A DNA stretch of 64,000 nt, from positions 1 through 64,000 of the forward strand of contig DZBJ01000012.1 of assembly GCA_022736275.1 (NCBI GenBank). The letters are read 5' to 3'. Every line of letters begins with the position of its first letter. Position 1 is the first letter of the stretch. The stretch is from Rikenella microfusus. GTDB lineage: Bacteria; Bacteroidota; Bacteroidia; Bacteroidales; VadinHA17. Shown piece by piece: positions 26,221-36,056 of this stretch. Both the position numbers and the translations under genes were made by a program. Under the pieces are notes generated by a model. That model was not told the origin of the DNA, made no database searches, and saw nothing but the letters and a program-made list of their open reading frames with translations.

Positions 26221-27177
26221 ATGTCTGTCGGATTGATTCTGCTTGTTGTTGCAGCAGGAGTAGCCCTCCTTCTTCTGTTGGTATTAAAAGTAAGGATAAA
26301 CGCTTTCATTTCACTTGTGATCACTGCAATCCTTGTGGGGATCCTTGCCGGCATGCCGCTTAAGGAGGTGACTGTTGCCATACAGTAGGGAATGGGTGAG
26401 ACACTCGGATTCATTGCAGTGGTTGTCGGGTTGGGCGCCATCTTCGGGCATATCCTCGAGAGCTCCGGCGGGGCTCATGCGCTGGCGGATTTCCTGCTGA
26501 ATAAATTCGGACAGCGGAGGGCATCATGGGCAATGATGTTCACAGGGTTCATTGTCGCAATTCCAGTCTTCTTCGACGTCGGTCTTATTATTTTCATTCC
26601 CTTCTTCTATGCCCTGGGAAGGGAAACCGGCAAATCACTCCTGTACTACGGAATACCGCTGCTTGCCATCTGGCTGCTGGGCATCAGGCGGGGAATGCCA
26701 CGAGACAGGATCATGTCACTCAGCACAAAAGCTCTGGGCCCGGCAGGAGTCATAATCCTCGTCACCGGAGCCGGAGGCGTTCTTAAGGAGGTTCTGGTTC
26801 AAAGCGGCATCGGAACAATCCTGGCCGATTCGGTGACCGGGACAGCTCTATCACCGATATTGCTGGCATGGATGATTGAAGCTGTGGTGCGTCTTACCCA
26901 GGGATCAGCCACTGTCGCCATGATCACCGCAGCAGGAATTGTGGCGCCAATTCTTCCTGCTTTTGCAATAAGTGATCCTCACAGGGCACTGATCGTCATT
27001 GCCATTTCATCCGGTGTTACTATAACCTCGCATGTCAACGACAGCGGGTTCTGGCTGGTAAGCAAGTACTTTGGGATGAACGAGAAACAAACACTGCAGT
27101 CGTGGACGGTGATGGAGACAATCATCTCCCTGTGCGGACTGACATTCGCCCTCACTGCCAGCCTCCTTTTTCGTTAA
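26221..27177 (+). pseudogene. GntP-family permease gene with amber stop and internal deletion
   Basis: From the ATG at 26221 the frame encodes the first helices of a gluconate permease family protein, until a TAG at 26386-26388 (codon 56, after VTVAIQ). The same frame continues with GMGETLGFIAVVVGLGAIFG, a signature of the family. Further on, LLYYGIPLLA is joined directly to WLLGIRRGMPRDRIMSL. In intact permeases of about 440 aa, well over 100 residues separate these two segments. The gene therefore has both a nonsense codon and an in-frame internal deletion, and at 319 codons is too short for a working transporter. Confidence 0.82.
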
Positions 27178-27183
27178 GAGGTA

Positions 27184-28587
27184 TTACTTGCCAATGCAGA
27201 AGTGTGAGAATATCTCACCCAGGATATCTTCGGGTGTGATCTTTCCCGTTATCACCCCAAGGTAATAGACTGCCTGGCGCACGTCAGTTGCAATCAGCAC
27301 CGTTGGGATGCCGTCACGGAAGCCGTCCAGGACGCGCTGAAGACTCTCTGAAACATTCTTCAATGCCTCATAATGCCTGGCATTGGTGACAATATACTGC
27401 GGGGCATCAAGCCGGCCAGTCTCAACAGCAGCTGTCAGCACCATTCTAAGTTCATCCATTCCCGATGTCGTTACAGCAGAGATGAAGACCGCCGGAAGGT
27501 CGCAAAGACGCGGCAACTCCTTTTTCAGTCGAGTAATCTCTCCGCTACCGGCCAGGTCGGACTTATTAATGACAAGAATTATCTTCGCCCCGCTATCACC
27601 TGAAAGCTCAGCCAAAGATCGTGCAAATCCTGCAATATCTTCAGCGCGGTCAGTGGCCTCGGCCACAGCCAGCACAACCTCTGCCTCCTTCAGCCTGCCG
27701 TGAGTCCGCTCAATACCCATCTCCTCAATCCTGTCACCGGCATCTCTCAGCCCTGCTGTGTCAATGAACCGGAACAAGAGGCCGCCGACGTGTAACACCT
27801 CCTCAACAGTATCACGCGTGGTGCCGGGAATATCAGAGACGATAGCCCGCTCTTCCTGAAGAAGCAGGTTGAGCAGTGAAGATTTGCCAACATTTGGCCT
27901 CCCGGCAATAACAACCGGCATGCCCTTCTTAATAGCATTACCCAGACGGAATGATGCTGCCAGCCTGTCGACCAGGCTCTTTATTTTAATGACAGTCTCC
28001 GTAAGGGCGAAGCGGTCTGCGAACTTCACATCTTCCTCACTGAAATCGAGCTCCAACTCAATGAGTGAGGCAAATGAGAGGAGCTCCATCCTCAGCTTCT
28101 CGATCTCTTTTGAAAAACCACCGCGAAGCTGGGTAGAAGCAAGACGATGTGCCGCCGCTGAATCGGAGGCGATAATATCAGCTACCGCTTCGGCCTGTGA
28201 AAGGTCCATTTTGCCGTTCATGAAAGCCCTCATGGTGAACTCCCCCGGAGAGGCAGTTTGCACCCCCCTCTCAATGAGAATTTCGATAATGCGACGCTGT
28301 ATGAAAGGCGAGGCATGGCAGCTTATCTCTGCCATCTCCTCCCCGGTGTAGGAGTGAGGCGCCCGGAAGAGCGAAACAAGTACCTCATCAATGAATTCGT
28401 CCTGCGAAGATATAGTCCCGTAAATTAATGAGTACCCATTCGCTTTGATAATATCTATCTGATCATCAACTGGTTTGAATATTCCGGCCAATGTTTCAAT
28501 TGTTCCGGGGCCGGAGAGCCTGATCAGAGCTATTGCACCCCCACCTGAGGTGGCCGGCGCGCATATTATTGTCCCCTTTTGTGCCAT
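27184..28587 (-). CDS. mnmE: tRNA modification GTPase MnmE
   Basis: A 467-aa GTPase that, with MnmG, modifies the wobble uridine (cmnm5U) of several tRNAs. It has an N-terminal formyl-THF-binding domain starting TIICAPATSGGGAIALIRLS, a central helical domain, and an inserted G domain with GRPNVGKSSLLNLLL (P-loop), the DIPGTTRDT switch and DTAGLRD. The C-terminus ends FCIGK with the catalytic cysteine. An exact minus-strand -7 element (TACCTTTG, 28608-28601) lies just upstream, which leaves a very short leader. It is convergent with the gntP pseudogene. Confidence 0.95.
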   Translation of the reverse strand: MAQKGTIICAPATSGGGAIALIRLSGPGTIETLAGIFKPVDDQIDIIKANGYSLIYGTISSQDEFIDEVLVSLFRAPHSYTGEEMAEISCHASPFIQRRIIEILIERGVQTASPGEFTMRAFMNGKMDLSQAEAVADIIASDSAAAHRLASTQLRGGFSKEIEKLRMELLSFASLIELELDFSEEDVKFADRFALTETVIKIKSLVDRLAASFRLGNAIKKGMPVVIAGRPNVGKSSLLNLLLQEERAIVSDIPGTTRDTVEEVLHVGGLLFRFIDTAGLRDAGDRIEEMGIERTHGRLKEAEVVLAVAEATDRAEDIAGFARSLAELSGDSGAKIILVINKSDLAGSGEITRLKKELPRLCDLPAVFISAVTTSGMDELRMVLTAAVETGRLDAPQYIVTNARHYEALKNVSESLQRVLDGFRDGIPTVLIATDVRQAVYYLGVITGKITPEDILGEIFSHFCIGK

Positions 28588-28616
28588 AATTTATCAGGGA
28601 CAAAGGTAATGTAATT

Positions 28617-29396
28617 CTACCTCGAGAGGTTGTCAGCAATGAAGGTATTATCCGGTATCGATGCGGATGTATTCACCTGGTCAAACTTGACTCTTGAACT
28701 TCTGCCGTTGAGGTAATTTTTTGCAAGCATATCTGTCATGACATACCCCTCTTTTCCCTCCAGAGGCTGGGTGGCCACTATCTCAATAGTCTTGAACAGT
28801 TCGTTATCAAAATTATAAAAGTCGATCTTCTTTGTTTTCAGACTGCTCTTTTCGAGAAAGGTTATCTTTTTTGAAAAACCGTATTCATCGGCTTTGTCAT
28901 CACTTACAGGCAGACTCTCTATTACCCAGGTCTCATTCTTTCCTGATTCGGGCAGATGTCTTATTTTGAAGTCAGCGTTGCTGCCGCTTGACATGTCTGC
29001 ATTTGAAAACTCAGAGCTCATGAAGCTCTTGCCTTTTTCAGTACTGAAAATCCGTCTTGTTTTTTTCAGGGCCGGAAGGTATATCCACATATCGTCCTGC
29101 ACATCCTTATTGTCTATGATAAGCATCGCGGTGCCTCTCACATCGGCCGGATCAAGGAATTTCACCATTCTCTTGATGGTGCCGTCATTATATGATTTGG
29201 TCATCATATTCAGCTTTCGCATCCTTACCGAGCCGTTCCTTTCGGTTATTGTAAGTGTAACCGTCGACTGAATGTTCCCTGACATTGTCAGGTCACGGCT
29301 TCTCTCCATCAGCTGTACGGGATCAGACTGCTGCGCCAGGGTGACCTGCAGTGACAGCGTCAACACCGCTGGCAATAGGAATAACATCTTCTTCAT
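28617..29396 (-). CDS. LolA-like outer-membrane lipoprotein-sorting protein
   Basis: A 259-aa periplasmic protein with a signal peptide (residues 1-21, cleavage after LAQ) followed by a LolA-like incomplete barrel (KRMVKFLDPADVRGTAMLI, DDMWIYLPALKKTRRI). These proteins recur next to MMPL/RND transporters and are thought to shuttle lipid or lipoprotein cargo through the periplasm. The first 74 bp overlap the end of the MMPL gene in a different frame, an unusually long overlap. A role as acceptor for cargo extracted by that transporter is inferred. Confidence 0.87.
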   Translation of the reverse strand: MKKMLFLLPAVLTLSLQVTLAQQSDPVQLMERSRDLTMSGNIQSTVTLTITERNGSVRMRKLNMMTKSYNDGTIKRMVKFLDPADVRGTAMLIIDNKDVQDDMWIYLPALKKTRRIFSTEKGKSFMSSEFSNADMSSGSNADFKIRHLPESGKNETWVIESLPVSDDKADEYGFSKKITFLEKSSLKTKKIDFYNFDNELFKTIEIVATQPLEGKEGYVMTDMLAKNYLNGRSSRVKFDQVNTSASIPDNTFIADNLSR

Positions 29397-31680
29397 TATT
29401 TTCCTTGTTTTTATTTATTAGTTTGAATTTTGTCTCAATGAATTCTGGTTTGAAGTACAGCATGAATGCAGGCATCACTATGATGGCATAAATAAGACAG
29501 GAGCCTATGGCCAGAAGCGTCAGGTAACCGAAGAACCTTATTGACAGGAATCCTGATATAAAAGTTGCAGAGAAACCGGCCATCACGCTCAGGCCATTGA
29601 TGACAATGCTCCGCCCTGTGGTTTTAAAGGTGGCAGAAATGGCCTCCTGGTGTGTGACACCTCTGGAGAGTTCATTCTTGTATCTCCAGAGGAACTGGAT
29701 GGTGAAGTCAATGCCAACACCTATCATTATTGATGAAAGGAGTGCGGTTGCGGCGTCGATGGCGACACCTGTGATTCCCATTACACCAAACTGTATGATT
29801 ATTGATGCTGCCAGGGGGATTGATCCTATCAGTCCTCCCTTCAACGACCGGAATATAATCGCCAGGAGTATCAGTACTATAAGGAGGGCAAAAACCAGTG
29901 AGGAGACCTGGCCACTGATTATTTTCTGTGCAAAATCAATCATGATGATCGCATAGCCGCCCGTGGTTACTTTCGCCGGGAAATCTGCAGTGAAGCTCTT
30001 TATCTCATCCCTGATATCCCTGACAGTTTTGTTGTCCGGGTTCGAAAAGCGGATCAGCAGGTGAGCCTTTGTGTTTTCGAAGTTCATCAGCTGCTTGAAA
30101 TCGTCGGGATTGCCACTCATGTTATAGAGTTCGAACATCTGTGCGATGGCACCGGCGGATGAGGGTATCCTGTCATATTCCTCCTCTGTGGGCTCATAAA
30201 GCGCCTTGCTCATCTCCCTCACTACATCGGAGATGGAAAAGACGCCGCCAACGCCATCCGAACCCTTCAGGTGCGTTGTAAGATCATCTATCTTCTGCAT
30301 CAGCACCGGGTCCTTGATGTCGCCGCTGATCATCACCGAGATGGTCTGGGACCCCCCGAATTTCGAATTGATGATTTCGGAGGCCATCCTGAGAGGGTGT
30401 TTGTGGGGAAAGAAATTCTCCTGGTTGGTGTCAATTTTAAGGAAACCTATACCGGTACCCAGGAGTAGAGTCAGGACCATGGACACCAGGAGCACTCTGC
30501 CGGGGCGCCTGATAACAATTGAAGAAATCTTTGCCAGGAAGCGGGTGATCAGGTCATTCTTGTCTCTCCGCGGAGGGCGTGGTCTCCTTCCTGGTGTGTG
30601 CTGCAAATATATCAGTGAAGGAATCAATAACAGGCTCATTGCCAAAGCCAGGCTGACGCCGGCAACTGACAGTATTCCAACCTGCCTGGCAGGAATTATG
30701 GAATGGGTCAGGAGTCCGAGCAATCCTGCAATGGTGGTCAGCCCGCTGAATAATATCGGCATATTCAGCGACCCGGTAATTGACTTTATCATCTCTTTTC
30801 CGGTCACCGGCAGATCGGACCGTCTTAGCTCCTGGTGCCTGGAAACGAGGTAAATCCCGTAATTGTTTGCAACAGATACAAGTATAATGGGAGCAAGGCA
30901 CATAATGATTGAGAACTTCCATCCGAGCAATGGGATCATACCCAGGGTGATTACAGTTGAGAGTAAAACCACCGTGAAGGGAATGAAAACGCTTCTCCAG
31001 TCGCCAAGCGACAGTTTCAGTACGGTCAGCATGATAAGCAGGGCCACGGGGATAAGAATCATGGCATCATGGTTGACATCTTTGCTAATGAACTGCCTTA
31101 TATATGGCAGTCCGCCCGTAAGTATCCGCGCATCACCCTGCTGTGCCGCAATGACTGAATCGACCTTGTTGAGGGTCTCATACTCCGGCACGCTTGAGTT
31201 GATGGTCCCGGTGATTGCAGCGGCGGTCATGTCTGATGAAACCACAATATCACGGGCAAACCGGTTGGCCAGGATGTCCTGCCTGAGGGTCTCCAAATCT
31301 TCATCTGTTTCGGGAATTCTGTCAATAAGAGGATCAACTACCATCATGCCATCTCTACCCTCAATCTTCCGAGCGGTATAGAGGGAGTTGACCGTCCCTA
31401 TGCCTTCCATCCTCGAGAATGCCCTGTCAACCTCCTTTACCTGTCTCAGGACACCCTGATTTAAAATGGTGCTGTCAGTAAAGAGCACCATGATCATATC
31501 CTGAACACCGAACTCTTTTTCGATGGAGTCATTGGTGACCCTGGAAGCCATGTTCCGTGGTATGTAATTTCTGATGTCAGGATCAGTCTCTGATGAGGGT
31601 ATAGGGATGCCCAGTCCCACTGTCAGGGCAACTGACAATGATATTATCGCCCACCTGTATTTGATTATAAAGTCTGTCAT
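29323..31680 (-). CDS. MMPL/RND-family transporter
   Basis: A 785-aa inner-membrane protein of the RND superfamily (MMPL/HpnN type). It has two halves, each with a first transmembrane helix, a large periplasmic loop (about residues 30-195 and 410-590) and a bundle of five helices with GLTTIAGLLGLLTHS-type and IMIGVGIDFTIQF-type sterol-sensing-like segments. It lies between the LolA-like gene and a DUF1302-like outer-membrane barrel, so the three could move a lipid from inner to outer membrane. The cargo is unknown. The C-terminal 25 residues are hydrophilic and overlap the next gene. Confidence 0.88.
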   Translation of the reverse strand: MTDFIIKYRWAIISLSVALTVGLGIPIPSSETDPDIRNYIPRNMASRVTNDSIEKEFGVQDMIMVLFTDSTILNQGVLRQVKEVDRAFSRMEGIGTVNSLYTARKIEGRDGMMVVDPLIDRIPETDEDLETLRQDILANRFARDIVVSSDMTAAAITGTINSSVPEYETLNKVDSVIAAQQGDARILTGGLPYIRQFISKDVNHDAMILIPVALLIMLTVLKLSLGDWRSVFIPFTVVLLSTVITLGMIPLLGWKFSIIMCLAPIILVSVANNYGIYLVSRHQELRRSDLPVTGKEMIKSITGSLNMPILFSGLTTIAGLLGLLTHSIIPARQVGILSVAGVSLALAMSLLLIPSLIYLQHTPGRRPRPPRRDKNDLITRFLAKISSIVIRRPGRVLLVSMVLTLLLGTGIGFLKIDTNQENFFPHKHPLRMASEIINSKFGGSQTISVMISGDIKDPVLMQKIDDLTTHLKGSDGVGGVFSISDVVREMSKALYEPTEEEYDRIPSSAGAIAQMFELYNMSGNPDDFKQLMNFENTKAHLLIRFSNPDNKTVRDIRDEIKSFTADFPAKVTTGGYAIIMIDFAQKIISGQVSSLVFALLIVLILLAIIFRSLKGGLIGSIPLAASIIIQFGVMGITGVAIDAATALLSSIMIGVGIDFTIQFLWRYKNELSRGVTHQEAISATFKTTGRSIVINGLSVMAGFSATFISGFLSIRFFGYLTLLAIGSCLIYAIIVMPAFMLYFKPEFIETKFKLINKNKENNEEDVIPIASGVDAVTAGHPGAAV

Positions 31681-31684
31681 AGTA

Positions 31685-33031
31685 TTAGAAATCTATCCTT
31701 AAAGAGAAATATGCCGCATTCATGAAATCATCAATAATATCATAAAGCCCGCCTTCAATACCTGAGTAATGCTCATACCCCGCACTCAGGGTCACACTGT
31801 CCGCAGGTTTGTATTTCAAGACGGGGCGAAACAGAAGGTCACTGGAAGTGAAGTTGTAAACAGTTGTTATTGAAGGATAAAGCCTGCCATGGAATAATTC
31901 AGCCTCAAACCTCAGTCCTGCAGCATGGTAATACTCGTACAGCTGATTGTTATAAAGTCTGTTAAATGCTTCGATCTGCAATCTCGTAAACTCCACAGGG
32001 TCAAATCCAGGGGTACTGAAAAGCTCCATCATCTCCTCCATGTCGATAGTAGTGCCTATAATAGGATCATATGGCGCTTCATAGAAATCGAGTACTTTTT
32101 TTCCTGAGTATTCGGCGGTGATTCTTAATACACCGGGCATCCAGTCGAACCCTGCCACCCACTCAACCTGGGAGAAGGGAATCTCCTCATTGCCTTCTTT
32201 TTCTTCGGCAGGATTTGTATAAGCCAATGTACCGCGAATAACAATGGGCGACAGCACGGTTTCAAAATCGAAGCCGGCGCTGTTAATTATATATGGTACA
32301 CCTTTGACGGCAATGGACGGTTCAATCGGGTTGGTGTAGTCGGCGTTGGTCAGCGTCAATCCCGGCATCAGGTCAGGACCATGGTACCATTGCAGCCCTG
32401 CATCAAAATTACCGATGGTGAAATCACCCCTGAAACCGTAGGAGTAATATCCGTTTTCGGTATTCAGTCCTTCAGGAAGCTCCACCAGCATGTTCGCAGG
32501 CAGTGGGATCGGTTCAATAATCAGTATTGACGGATTCCAGAATGGAGCTGCTACTGCTGACAGCTTAAAAAAGGGAGCAGGGGTGCAGGTTACCTCACCC
32601 AGGAGATTACCCAGTTCCGCATCTTCAAAATCAGGACTCCGCAGTGTATAGTCCAGGGGGGAGAATCGCGACAGGGGAGTGAACATGTCGGTTTTGCCCC
32701 ACTTGATGATCTTTTGTCCTGCCGAAACACTCATGAATTTGTTGTAGTACATCCCCCAGGCCTCCCGCAGGATAATTGAATTCACATTTTCCCCGAACTG
32801 CTGACCCAGTCGCACCCTGATATCGGTAAATCCCTTAAAGCTGAAGTTATCCGTGGCAGTGAGCGTCAGTGCGGCATCGCCAAAAGCTGCATTGACATCA
32901 TTCTCATAATCACCTGCACTTAAAAAAACACCACCTCGGATAAATCCTCCGGCAGTTAATGATTTTTCCTGTGAAAGAAGTGACAAGGGGACGAGTAAAA
33001 ATAGAATCAACAAGCCTGACCTGCGGTTCAT
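31685..33031 (-). CDS. DUF1302-like outer-membrane beta-barrel protein
   Basis: A 448-aa secreted protein with a signal peptide (residues 1-20, ending LLSQ). It has barrel-type strands throughout, including REAWGMYYNKFMSVSAGQKI followed by WGKTDMFTPLSRFSP. This sequence resembles the DUF1302 proteins that accompany MMPL transporters. The C-terminus ends AAYFSLRIDF, an outer-membrane insertion strand. I chose the ATG at 33031 over an upstream TTG at 33052. It is the first gene of the DUF1302-MMPL-LolA operon (4 bp before MMPL). A near-consensus -7 (GATCTTTG, 33056-33049) lies just upstream. Confidence 0.78.
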   Translation of the reverse strand: MNRRSGLLILFLLVPLSLLSQEKSLTAGGFIRGGVFLSAGDYENDVNAAFGDAALTLTATDNFSFKGFTDIRVRLGQQFGENVNSIILREAWGMYYNKFMSVSAGQKIIKWGKTDMFTPLSRFSPLDYTLRSPDFEDAELGNLLGEVTCTPAPFFKLSAVAAPFWNPSILIIEPIPLPANMLVELPEGLNTENGYYSYGFRGDFTIGNFDAGLQWYHGPDLMPGLTLTNADYTNPIEPSIAVKGVPYIINSAGFDFETVLSPIVIRGTLAYTNPAEEKEGNEEIPFSQVEWVAGFDWMPGVLRITAEYSGKKVLDFYEAPYDPIIGTTIDMEEMMELFSTPGFDPVEFTRLQIEAFNRLYNNQLYEYYHAAGLRFEAELFHGRLYPSITTVYNFTSSDLLFRPVLKYKPADSVTLSAGYEHYSGIEGGLYDIIDDFMNAAYFSLRIDF

Positions 33032-33136
33032 AATATGATGCTTTTGATGCAAAGATCATAATCGATAATACAGCAGGCGACCTGACCACGCGGGTCAGAC
33101 GATATCAGGCGGGAAAACTTGTTTCAGCCGCTCGGA

Positions 33137-34285
33137 TCACACCTTTTCCGGGGGTTGTGTCAGATTGTTCCGGTACTCACTCGGGGTCTTGCCGGTGTAG
33201 GCCTTGAAGATGGTGTTGAAGGTTGATTTTGAGTTGAATCCGGCATCAAAGGCTATTGCAAGGATGGTATAATGCTGATACTTCGGGTCATTTATGCGGC
33301 TGATAACCTCTGTTACCCTGTACTCATTGACAAAAGTAAAAAAGTTGCGCCCGTATTTTTCATTCAGCACCTCGGTAATGTAATGGCGTGGTATGCCGGT
33401 TTTTTGAGAAAGGTGATGAATGGTCATGTCGCCGTCGAGATATGGTTTCTCCTCATCCATGAAATTCAGCAGTCTTGTCAGGTATTCCTCTGCCTGCTCC
33501 TTCCTCAGTCCGCTTTTTGCATATTTGCCTCCGCCTGCAAGGGTTTCCTTTTCATGTTCTTCCATTGATGAGCCGGCAGGATAGTCGAGTATTTCAGGCT
33601 GGCGGATGGCATAAAAACTGTAGGCGAATGAGAAGGAGGCTACGAAGAAAAATGTGAGGATATACGGATCAAACGGGACAAGTCCTGCAATAATGTCAAT
33701 CCCGCCGAGAATAAAGACAACCACATAACCCACGTAGAAGGTAATTGACAGAATCTTCATCCAGTTAAGTGTGATTTTATCTGATGTATAAGAGACTATA
33801 TCACGCAGATGGAGCTGGTGGCGTCGTATCTGGATGAATGACAGGATGCTGTAGACGGTCACTGAGAGGAAGAAGCAGACGCCATAGGCGATCCTGAGTG
33901 GTGTAAATCTGTCAAATGTGAAAAATCCGCTCAGATCATCGAAGAACGACCTGGAACGGAATATGACTGAGACGGCAAAGAAGACGAAGAAAGGAATGAA
34001 ATGGAGTGTATGCCATAACTGATACTTCAGCGACGGGTTAGCCATGTGCCTTACGTACAAATAAAGCAGTGGTCCGTATGTGAAGGAAATGAACGGGAAG
34101 GAGTACATCTCCAGGACCGTATGGTTTACCAGGGCAAATATCATTTCAATGCAGAAGAGAAATACCCATGCCGTCATTATGCGGTTGGCAGTGGTAAAAG
34201 GCCTTCTGGTTGCAATGAGGAGACCGGCAAAGAAAGACTGTGAAATGCCAATATAGAGGACAGGTTCAATGTAATCCATGGTCAT
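33137..34285 (-). CDS. AraC-family regulator with seven-helix N-terminal domain
   Basis: A 382-aa protein. The N-terminal 230 residues contain about seven hydrophobic helices, so it is a membrane-anchored regulator. The C-terminal 100 residues are an AraC/XylS DNA-binding domain (MTIHHLSQKTGIPRHYITEV, LAIAFDAGFNSKSTFNTIFK, TGKTPSEYRNNL). Such proteins sense an unknown signal in or through the membrane. I use the ATG at 34285; a longer frame to 34393 runs into the promoter of the divergent sucD gene. Target genes are unknown. Confidence 0.83.
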   Translation of the reverse strand: MTMDYIEPVLYIGISQSFFAGLLIATRRPFTTANRIMTAWVFLFCIEMIFALVNHTVLEMYSFPFISFTYGPLLYLYVRHMANPSLKYQLWHTLHFIPFFVFFAVSVIFRSRSFFDDLSGFFTFDRFTPLRIAYGVCFFLSVTVYSILSFIQIRRHQLHLRDIVSYTSDKITLNWMKILSITFYVGYVVVFILGGIDIIAGLVPFDPYILTFFFVASFSFAYSFYAIRQPEILDYPAGSSMEEHEKETLAGGGKYAKSGLRKEQAEEYLTRLLNFMDEEKPYLDGDMTIHHLSQKTGIPRHYITEVLNEKYGRNFFTFVNEYRVTEVISRINDPKYQHYTILAIAFDAGFNSKSTFNTIFKAYTGKTPSEYRNNLTQPPEKV

Positions 34286-34301
34286 GATAATATTCAGTAA
34301 A

Positions 34302-34335
34302 TTTAGCAAAAGGAAGAAAAAATACCTTACATTTG
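34302..34335 (+). promoter_or_regulatory. Promoter of sucD
   Basis: An exact -7 element TACATTTG at 34328-34335 with a -33-like TTTAG at 34302-34306 (21-bp spacer). This gives a leader of about 25 nt before the sucD ATG. Confidence 0.7.
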
Positions 34336-34365
34336 AAATATAAGGTAATAAAAGAGCATAATGAT

Positions 34366-35238
34366 ATGAGTATATTGCTGAACTCCGGATCAAGAGTGAT
34401 TGTACAGGGATTTACTGGCAGCGAAGGCACATTTCATGCCGGTCAGATGATCGAATACGGAACTAAGGTTGTGGGAGGCGTCACTCCCGGCAAAGGAGGC
34501 CAGACTCATCTCGGACTGCCAGTCTTCAATACGGTCAGGGAGGCAGTAAAGGCTACCGGTGCAGATACCTCCGTTATCTTCGTTCCGCCGGCATTTGCCT
34601 CGGACTCAATCATTGAGGCTGCTGAGGCCGGAATAAAGCTCATCGTGACAATCACTGAGGGCATTCCGGTTGCCGACATGGTTCGGGTAAAGAAGCTTCT
34701 GAAGGAGTATGACACCGTCCTTATCGGTCCTAACTGTCCGGGTGTCATCACCCCGGGCGAGGCAAAGGTGGGCATCATGCCCGGGTTCATTCACAAGAGA
34801 GGAAGGGTAGGGGTTATCTCCCGTTCAGGAACCCTTACCTATGAGGCCGTAGACCAGTTGACCAAGCTTGGACTGGGACAGTCGACCTGTGTAGGCATAG
34901 GGGGAGACCCGGTAATTGGTTCCACCTCTCTTGATATTTTGAAAATGATGATGGATGACAGGGATACCGACGCAGTGGTGCTCATTGGTGAGATCGGAGG
35001 GGTTATGGAGGCTGATGTGGCGCACTGGGTGAAGGAAAACGGCACCAAACCTGTTGTGGGCTTCATAGCAGGACAGACTGCACCGAAAGGCAGGCGCATG
35101 GGCCATGCAGGAGCCATCATAGGAGGAGCTAACGACACAGCCGAAGCCAAGATGAAGATCATGGCGGAATGCGGCATCCACGTGGTGAAATCACCGGCTG
35201 ACATAGGCGCCACGGTGGCAGATGTGCTGCGTAAATAA
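34366..35238 (+). CDS. sucD: Succinyl-CoA synthetase alpha subunit
   Basis: A 290-aa subunit that binds CoA and carries the phosphohistidine in the ADP/GDP-forming succinate-CoA ligase of the TCA cycle. It has the CoA-binding Rossmann segment [27 protein letters not shown] and the active-site His247 in RRMGHAGAI. The ATG at 34366 gives the standard length; a TTG further upstream lies inside the promoter. The beta subunit sucC, usually adjacent, is not in this window. It is followed by fabG, which has its own promoter. Confidence 0.95.
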   Translation: MSILLNSGSRVIVQGFTGSEGTFHAGQMIEYGTKVVGGVTPGKGGQTHLGLPVFNTVREAVKATGADTSVIFVPPAFASDSIIEAAEAGIKLIVTITEGIPVADMVRVKKLLKEYDTVLIGPNCPGVITPGEAKVGIMPGFIHKRGRVGVISRSGTLTYEAVDQLTKLGLGQSTCVGIGGDPVIGSTSLDILKMMMDDRDTDAVVLIGEIGGVMEADVAHWVKENGTKPVVGFIAGQTAPKGRRMGHAGAIIGGANDTAEAKMKIMAECGIHVVKSPADIGATVADVLRK

Positions 35239-35243
35239 TTTTT

Positions 35244-35251
35244 TATCTTTG
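35244..35251 (+). promoter_or_regulatory. -7 promoter element of fabG
   Basis: Exact TATCTTTG, 20 bp upstream of the fabG ATG and directly after the sucD stop. No good -33 element is visible. Confidence 0.6.
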
Positions 35252-35270
35252 TGGCCAAAATTTTAACAAA

Positions 35271-36017
35271 ATGAAACTACTTGAAGGAAAGACTGCCGTG
35301 ATAACCGGCGGATCAAGAGGCATAGGCAAAGGGATTGCACTTCGGTTTGCCGCTGAGGGAGCCAACATTGCTCTTACAAATATCATTGACAATGAAGAGT
35401 TTGCCGATGCAATGAAAGAGATAGCAGCGCTGGGAGTAAAGGCGAAGGGATATGTTTCCGATGCATCGGTATATGCTGACTCCGAGAAGGTGATTGATGA
35501 GATAGTGAAGGATTTTGGCAGGGTTGATATCCTGGTGAACAATGCCGGCATTACCCGTGATACCCTTTTAATGAGGATGACCGAGGAGCAGTGGGACCAG
35601 GTTCTTACTGTCAACCTGAAATCAGTTTTCAACCTTACCAAGGCAGCCATCAGGCCGATGATGAAGCAGAAGAGCGGTTCGATTATCAACATGAGCTCCG
35701 TGGTTGGTGTGAGCGGTAATGCAGGCCAGTCGAACTATTCGGCTTCAAAAGCGGGGATACTGGGTTTCACCAAGAGCGTGGCCAAGGAACTTGGCTCGCG
35801 CAACGTGAGGTGCAATGCCATTGCCCCCGGCTTTATCCTGACGGAGATGACCAGCAAGCTGCCTGAGGATGTCAAGAGCGACTGGATCATGAAGATACCC
35901 CTTCGTCGCGGTGGTTTGCCGGATGACGTTGCCAACGTGGCTCTTTTCCTGGCATCGGATCTTTCGTCGTACGTTACCGGCCAGACAGTAAGTGTCTGCG
36001 GTGGCATGGCCATGTAA
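35271..36017 (+). CDS. fabG: 3-oxoacyl-ACP reductase
   Basis: A 248-aa SDR enzyme that reduces 3-oxoacyl-ACP with NADPH in fatty acid elongation. Motifs: TGGSRGIGKG at the N-terminus, NNAGITRD, the catalytic Ser-Tyr-Lys as MSSVVGVSG and YSASKAG, and the C-terminal GGMAM typical of true FabG. The length matches the family exactly. It lies between sucD and the RNA genes. Confidence 0.93.
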   Translation: MKLLEGKTAVITGGSRGIGKGIALRFAAEGANIALTNIIDNEEFADAMKEIAALGVKAKGYVSDASVYADSEKVIDEIVKDFGRVDILVNNAGITRDTLLMRMTEEQWDQVLTVNLKSVFNLTKAAIRPMMKQKSGSIINMSSVVGVSGNAGQSNYSASKAGILGFTKSVAKELGSRNVRCNAIAPGFILTEMTSKLPEDVKSDWIMKIPLRRGGLPDDVANVALFLASDLSSYVTGQTVSVCGGMAM

Positions 36018-36023
36018 AAACAA

Positions 36024-36051
36024 TTTGGAATTAAATTATTTATTATATTTG
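36024..36051 (+). promoter_or_regulatory. Consensus promoter of the small RNA/tRNA region
   Basis: TTTG at 36024-36027, 16-bp spacer and an exact -7 element TATATTTG at 36044-36051. The expected transcript start is at about 36057, exactly where the outer stem of the following RNA structure begins. Confidence 0.75.
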
Positions 36052-36056
36052 CAACG

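Noticed and set aside
13929-27177. Stop-codon recoding
   Set aside because: The interruptions use TAA, TGA and TAG, and some genes also carry deletions; intact core genes show no in-frame stops. Gene decay is simpler.
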